Below, one piece after another: positions 60,993 through 64,000 of a DNA stretch of 64,000 nucleotides. The translations under genes were made by a program, and so were the position numbers. The notes beneath the pieces were generated by a model. That model did not search any database, was not told the DNA's origin, and worked only from the letters and a program-made list of their open reading frames with translations. The DNA comes from Chryseomonas sp014190935. Lineage in GTDB: Bacteria; Pseudomonadota; Gammaproteobacteria; Pseudomonadales; Pseudomonadaceae. The stretch covers positions 806,001-870,000 of the forward strand of contig NZ_JACHVV010000003.1 in assembly GCF_014190935.1 (NCBI RefSeq), in the 5' to 3' direction. The number at the start of each line of letters is the position of its first letter. Position 1 is the first letter of the stretch.

Positions 60993-62471
60993 ATGACCCG
61001 CGACGATTTTCTGCGCCTGGCCGCTCAAGGCTATAACCGCATTCCCCTGGCCTTCGAAACCCTGGCCGACTTCGACACCCCGCTGTCCCTCTATCTCAAG
61101 CTGGCCGATGCGCCCAACTCCTATTTGCTGGAATCGGTGCAGGGCGGCGAGAAATGGGGGCGTTATTCGATCATTGGTCTGCCGTGCCGGACGCTGCTGC
61201 GCGTGCATGGCTATGAGGTGACCGTGCACGAGGGCGAGCAGCAGCTCGAAGCCTGCACCGTCGAGGATCCGCTGGCTTTCGTCGAGGCCTTCAAGACCCG
61301 CTATCACGTGCCGGCGGTGCCCAACCTGCCCAAGTTCGATGGCGGTCTGGTGGGCTACTTCGGCTATGACTGCGTGCGCTATGTCGAGAAGCGCCTGGGC
61401 GCCAGTCCCAATCCCGATCCGCTGGGCACCCCGGACATCCTGCTGATGGTCTCGGACGAGGTGGTAGTCTTTGACAACCTCGCCGGCAAGCTGCACTGCA
61501 TCGTGCTTGTCGATCCGAGCCAGCCGGATGCCTATGAACAGGGCCAGGCTCGACTCGCGACGCTGCGCGAGCGCATTCGCCAGCCCATCGCTCCCCGCCT
61601 GGGCCTGGATTTCGCCGCAGTGGGCAGCGGCAGCGAGCCGGCCTTTCGCTCCAGCTACAGCCGTGCCGACTATGAAAACGCCGTGGAGCGGATCAAGGAC
61701 TACATCCTGGCCGGCGACTGCATGCAGGTGGTGCCCTCGCAGCGCATGACCATCGATTTCCAGGCGGCGCCCATCGACCTCTATCGGGCGCTGCGCTGCT
61801 TCAACCCCACGCCCTACATGTATTTCTTCAACTTCGGCGACTTCCATGTGGTGGGCAGTTCGCCCGAGGTGCTGGTGCGGGTGGAGGACGGCGAGATCAC
61901 CGTGCGCCCCATCGCCGGGACCCGCCCGCGTGGCGCCACCGAAGAAGCCGATCTGGCGCTGGAACGCGATCTGCTGGCCGATGCCAAGGAACTGGCCGAG
62001 CACCTGATGCTGATCGACCTGGGCCGCAATGACGTGGGCCGGGTCTCCACCATCGGCAGCGTGACCCTGACCGAAAAGATGGTCATCGAGCGTTATTCCA
62101 ATGTCATGCACATCGTCAGCAACGTCACCGGTCGGCTCAAGCCCGAGCTGAGCGCCATGGACGCCCTACGCGCCATCCTGCCGGCCGGCACCTTGTCCGG
62201 GGCGCCGAAGATCCGTGCCATGGAGATCATCGACGAACTGGAACCGGTCAAGCGGGGCATCTACGGCGGCGCCGTGGGTTACCTGGCCTGGAACGGCAAC
62301 ATGGACACCGCCATCGCCATCCGCACCGCGGTGATCAAGGACGGCGAACTGCACGTGCAGGCGGGCGGCGGCATCGTCGCCGACTCCCAGCCGGCGGCGG
62401 AGTGGGAGGAGACCCTCAACAAGCGTCGCGCCATGTTCCGCGCCGTCACCCTTGCCGAACAGTCCGTCTGA
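60993..62471 (+). CDS. trpE: Anthranilate synthase component I
   Basis: The product is 492 residues. With TrpG it converts chorismate and glutamine to anthranilate. The N-terminal SYLLESVQGGEKWGRYSIIG carries the LLES motif of the tryptophan feedback site (about residues 43-46). The chorismate-binding C-terminal domain has IAGTRPRGATEEAD, LIDLGRNDVGRV, GTLSGAPKIRAMEIIDELE and GGGIVADSQPAAEWEET. GAGG precedes the ATG. trpG follows ten bases after the stop. In P. aeruginosa a pyocin cluster separates these two; here they are adjacent. Confidence 0.97.
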   Translation: MTRDDFLRLAAQGYNRIPLAFETLADFDTPLSLYLKLADAPNSYLLESVQGGEKWGRYSIIGLPCRTLLRVHGYEVTVHEGEQQLEACTVEDPLAFVEAFKTRYHVPAVPNLPKFDGGLVGYFGYDCVRYVEKRLGASPNPDPLGTPDILLMVSDEVVVFDNLAGKLHCIVLVDPSQPDAYEQGQARLATLRERIRQPIAPRLGLDFAAVGSGSEPAFRSSYSRADYENAVERIKDYILAGDCMQVVPSQRMTIDFQAAPIDLYRALRCFNPTPYMYFFNFGDFHVVGSSPEVLVRVEDGEITVRPIAGTRPRGATEEADLALERDLLADAKELAEHLMLIDLGRNDVGRVSTIGSVTLTEKMVIERYSNVMHIVSNVTGRLKPELSAMDALRAILPAGTLSGAPKIRAMEIIDELEPVKRGIYGGAVGYLAWNGNMDTAIAIRTAVIKDGELHVQAGGGIVADSQPAAEWEETLNKRRAMFRAVTLAEQSV

Positions 62472-62481
62472 GGAATCCACC

Positions 62482-63075
62482 ATGTTGCTGATGCTCGATA
62501 ACTACGATTCCTTCACCTACAACTTGGTGCAGTACCTGGGTGAGCTAGGGGCCGAAGTCAAGGTGGTGCGCAACGACGAGGTGCCGGTCGAGGCCCTCGA
62601 GGATATGGCGCCGGAACGCGTCGTCGTCTCTCCCGGTCCCTGCACGCCCAACGAGGCGGGCATCTCCCTGGCCACCCTGGAGCGCTTCGCCGGCAAGCTG
62701 CCGGTGCTAGGCGTCTGCCTGGGGCACCAGAGCCTGGGCCAGGCCTTTGGCGGCGAGGTGGTGCGGGCGCGCGAGCCGATGCACGGCAAGACCAGTCCGG
62801 TCTACCACAACGGCGAAGGCGTCTTCGCCGGCCTGCCCAATCCCTTCACCGTGACCCGCTACCACTCGCTGGTGGTCAAGCGCGAGACCCTGCCCGAGTG
62901 TCTGGAGATCACTGCCTGGACCCAGCACCCGGACGGCAGCATGGACGAGATCATGGGGCTGCGGCATCGCGAGTTCATGATCGAGGGGGTGCAGTTCCAT
63001 CCCGAGTCCATCCTTACCGAGCATGGCCATGACCTGCTGGCCAACTTTCTCCAGCAGCAGGGAGGGCGACGCTAG
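62482..63075 (+). CDS. trpG: Anthranilate synthase component II (glutamine amidotransferase)
   Basis: The product is 197 residues. ATG 62482 has AGGA seven bases upstream and starts MLLMLDNYDSFTYNLVQYLG, the family start. It is a class I glutamine amidotransferase feeding ammonia to TrpE. The triad is visible: Cys79 in GVCLGHQSLG, then His and Glu in VQFHPESILT. It could also serve para-aminobenzoate synthesis, as some TrpG proteins do. The stop is immediately followed by the trpD ATG. Confidence 0.97.
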   Translation: MLLMLDNYDSFTYNLVQYLGELGAEVKVVRNDEVPVEALEDMAPERVVVSPGPCTPNEAGISLATLERFAGKLPVLGVCLGHQSLGQAFGGEVVRAREPMHGKTSPVYHNGEGVFAGLPNPFTVTRYHSLVVKRETLPECLEITAWTQHPDGSMDEIMGLRHREFMIEGVQFHPESILTEHGHDLLANFLQQQGGRR

Positions 63076-64000
63076 ATGGACATCAAGCAGGCCCTGAATC
63101 GCATCAGCGGACAACTCGACCTCAACGTGGCCGAGATGCAGGCGGTGATGCGCCAGATCATGACCGGTGGCGCCGACGAGGCGCAGATCGGTGCCTTCCT
63201 CATGGGCATGCGCATCAAGAGCGAGACCATCGACGAGATCTGCGGCGCGGTCAGCGTGATGCGCGAACTGGCCACCCCGGTGGTGCTGCCGACCCTCGAT
63301 CACGTGGTCGACGTGGTGGGCACCGGCGGCGATGGCGCCAATATCTTCAACGTCTCCTCGGCCTCGGTGTTCGTGGTCGCGGCGGCGGGCGGCAAGGTCG
63401 CCAAGCACGGCAATCGCGCGGTGTCCGGCAAGAGCGGCAGCGCCGATCTGCTGGAGGCCGCCGGCATCTACCTGGAGCTGACTCCGGCGCAGATCGCCCG
63501 CTGCGTCGAGCAGGTGGGCGTCGGCTTCATGTTCGCCCAGTCGCACCACAGCGCCATGCGTCACGCCGCCGGGCCGCGCCGCTCCCTGGGGCTGCGCACC
63601 CTGTTCAACATGCTCGGTCCCCTGACCAATCCGGCCGGTGTCCGGCACCAGGTGGTCGGGGTGTTCAGCGCCGCGCTGTGCCGACCGCTGGCCGAGGTGC
63701 TGCAGCGCCTGGGCAGCCACCACGTGCTGGTGGTGCACTCCCGCGACGGCCTGGACGAATTCAGCCTGGCCGCGGCGACCCAGGTCGCCGAACTCAAGGA
63801 CGGCAGCATCAGCGAATACCAGGTGCTGCCGGAGGATCTGGGCATCAAGAGCCAGACCCTGGTCGGCCTCACCGTGGACGGCCCCGAGGCCTCGCTGGCG
63901 CTGATCCGCGACGCCCTCGGCCGGCGCAAGACCGAAGCCGGGCAAAAGGCCGCCGACATGATCGTGCTCAACGCCGGCGCGGCGCTCTACGCCGCGGATC
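63076..64000 (+). CDS. trpD: Anthranilate phosphoribosyltransferase (5' part)
   Basis: The first 308 codons are present; the gene runs off the window end (family length about 345-350). It joins anthranilate to PRPP. The start MDIKQALNRISGQLDLNVAEM is typical. The PRPP-binding VVGTGGDGANIFNVSS, KHGNRAVSGKSGSAD and the anthranilate region LRTLFNMLGPLTNPAG are all present, so the enzyme should be active. The ATG follows the trpG stop directly, showing tight coupling in trpG-trpD (trpC is expected next). Confidence 0.96.
   Translation, partial: MDIKQALNRISGQLDLNVAEMQAVMRQIMTGGADEAQIGAFLMGMRIKSETIDEICGAVSVMRELATPVVLPTLDHVVDVVGTGGDGANIFNVSSASVFVVAAAGGKVAKHGNRAVSGKSGSADLLEAAGIYLELTPAQIARCVEQVGVGFMFAQSHHSAMRHAAGPRRSLGLRTLFNMLGPLTNPAGVRHQVVGVFSAALCRPLAEVLQRLGSHHVLVVHSRDGLDEFSLAAATQVAELKDGSISEYQVLPEDLGIKSQTLVGLTVDGPEASLALIRDALGRRKTEAGQKAADMIVLNAGAALYAAD

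Overview
This 64 kb window is bacterial chromosome from a high-GC Pseudomonas. No single marker proves it, but the evidence agrees: the macromolecular-synthesis block rpsU-dnaG-rpoD next to tsaD, plsY, folB, folK and cca; the envelope/RNA-modification cluster lptD-surA-pdxA-rsmA-apaG-apaH-glpE; the amgK-murU cell-wall recycling pair; rpe-gph-trpE; and a GacA/Rsm-type regulatory RNA with its palindromic upstream element. Gene order follows two stretches that are conserved in P. aeruginosa and relatives. The species cannot be fixed from the sequence. Most of the window is core genome. I see no prophage, integrase, insertion sequence, CRISPR array or plasmid function.

Layout. 1-3.7 kb: the end of hisA, then hisF, then three tandem paralogous periplasmic binding proteins. 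3.8-7.2 kb (minus): envC, ctpA and a divergent polysaccharide deacetylase, an envelope-remodelling operon. 7.3-9.3 kb: an NAD(P)-binding oxidoreductase, then rhodanese-like, grxC and secB. 9.4-18.5 kb: rarD, srkA, phoX (with a good Pho box and -10), a frameshifted comF, a small membrane protein, an alpha/beta hydrolase, a cupin, a DUF1810 protein, an MHS-family transporter and a thioredoxin. 18.5-22.9 kb: two acyl-CoA dehydrogenases, the first with a PsrA-like operator, then an Rsm-family small RNA and a 52-residue Pmp3-type membrane protein.

23.2-29.3 kb: a tightly coupled four-gene signalling operon: a CHASE3-GAF hybrid kinase with three receivers, CheR, a receiver-less CheB and a receiver-kinase. 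It has no chemoreceptor, CheA or CheW. 29.3-33.2 kb: uronate dehydrogenase plus an SMP-30 lactonase, an acyltransferase-3 protein with a Pho-box-like repeat, and a DUF4337 protein. 33.2-38.5 kb (minus): a NERD-domain protein, tRNA-Ile2(CAU), rpoD, dnaG and rpsU. 38.7-42.7 kb: tsaD, plsY, folB-folK, a REP-like repeat cluster, and a cca gene whose HD region is degenerate.

42.8-47.6 kb (minus): prkA-yeaH-spoVR, a conserved stress/stationary-phase operon. 47.9-55.7 kb (minus): lptD-surA-pdxA-rsmA-apaG-apaH-glpE, with a MITE-like element ahead of rsmA. 55.8-60.8 kb (plus): amgK-murU-djlA, a convergent DUF3530 gene, then rpe-gph. 60.8-64 kb: a tryptophan leader peptide with two Trp codons, then trpE-trpG-trpD (cut by the window end).

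The most interesting items are the hybrid kinase/CheR/CheB operon, whose kinase carries a strictly seven-residue-periodic Glu/Gln coiled coil that could be a methylation substrate, and the Rsm RNA. Next come the two Pho-box candidates, the cca ribosome-binding site buried in an upstream terminator, the MITE-like element and the comF frameshift.
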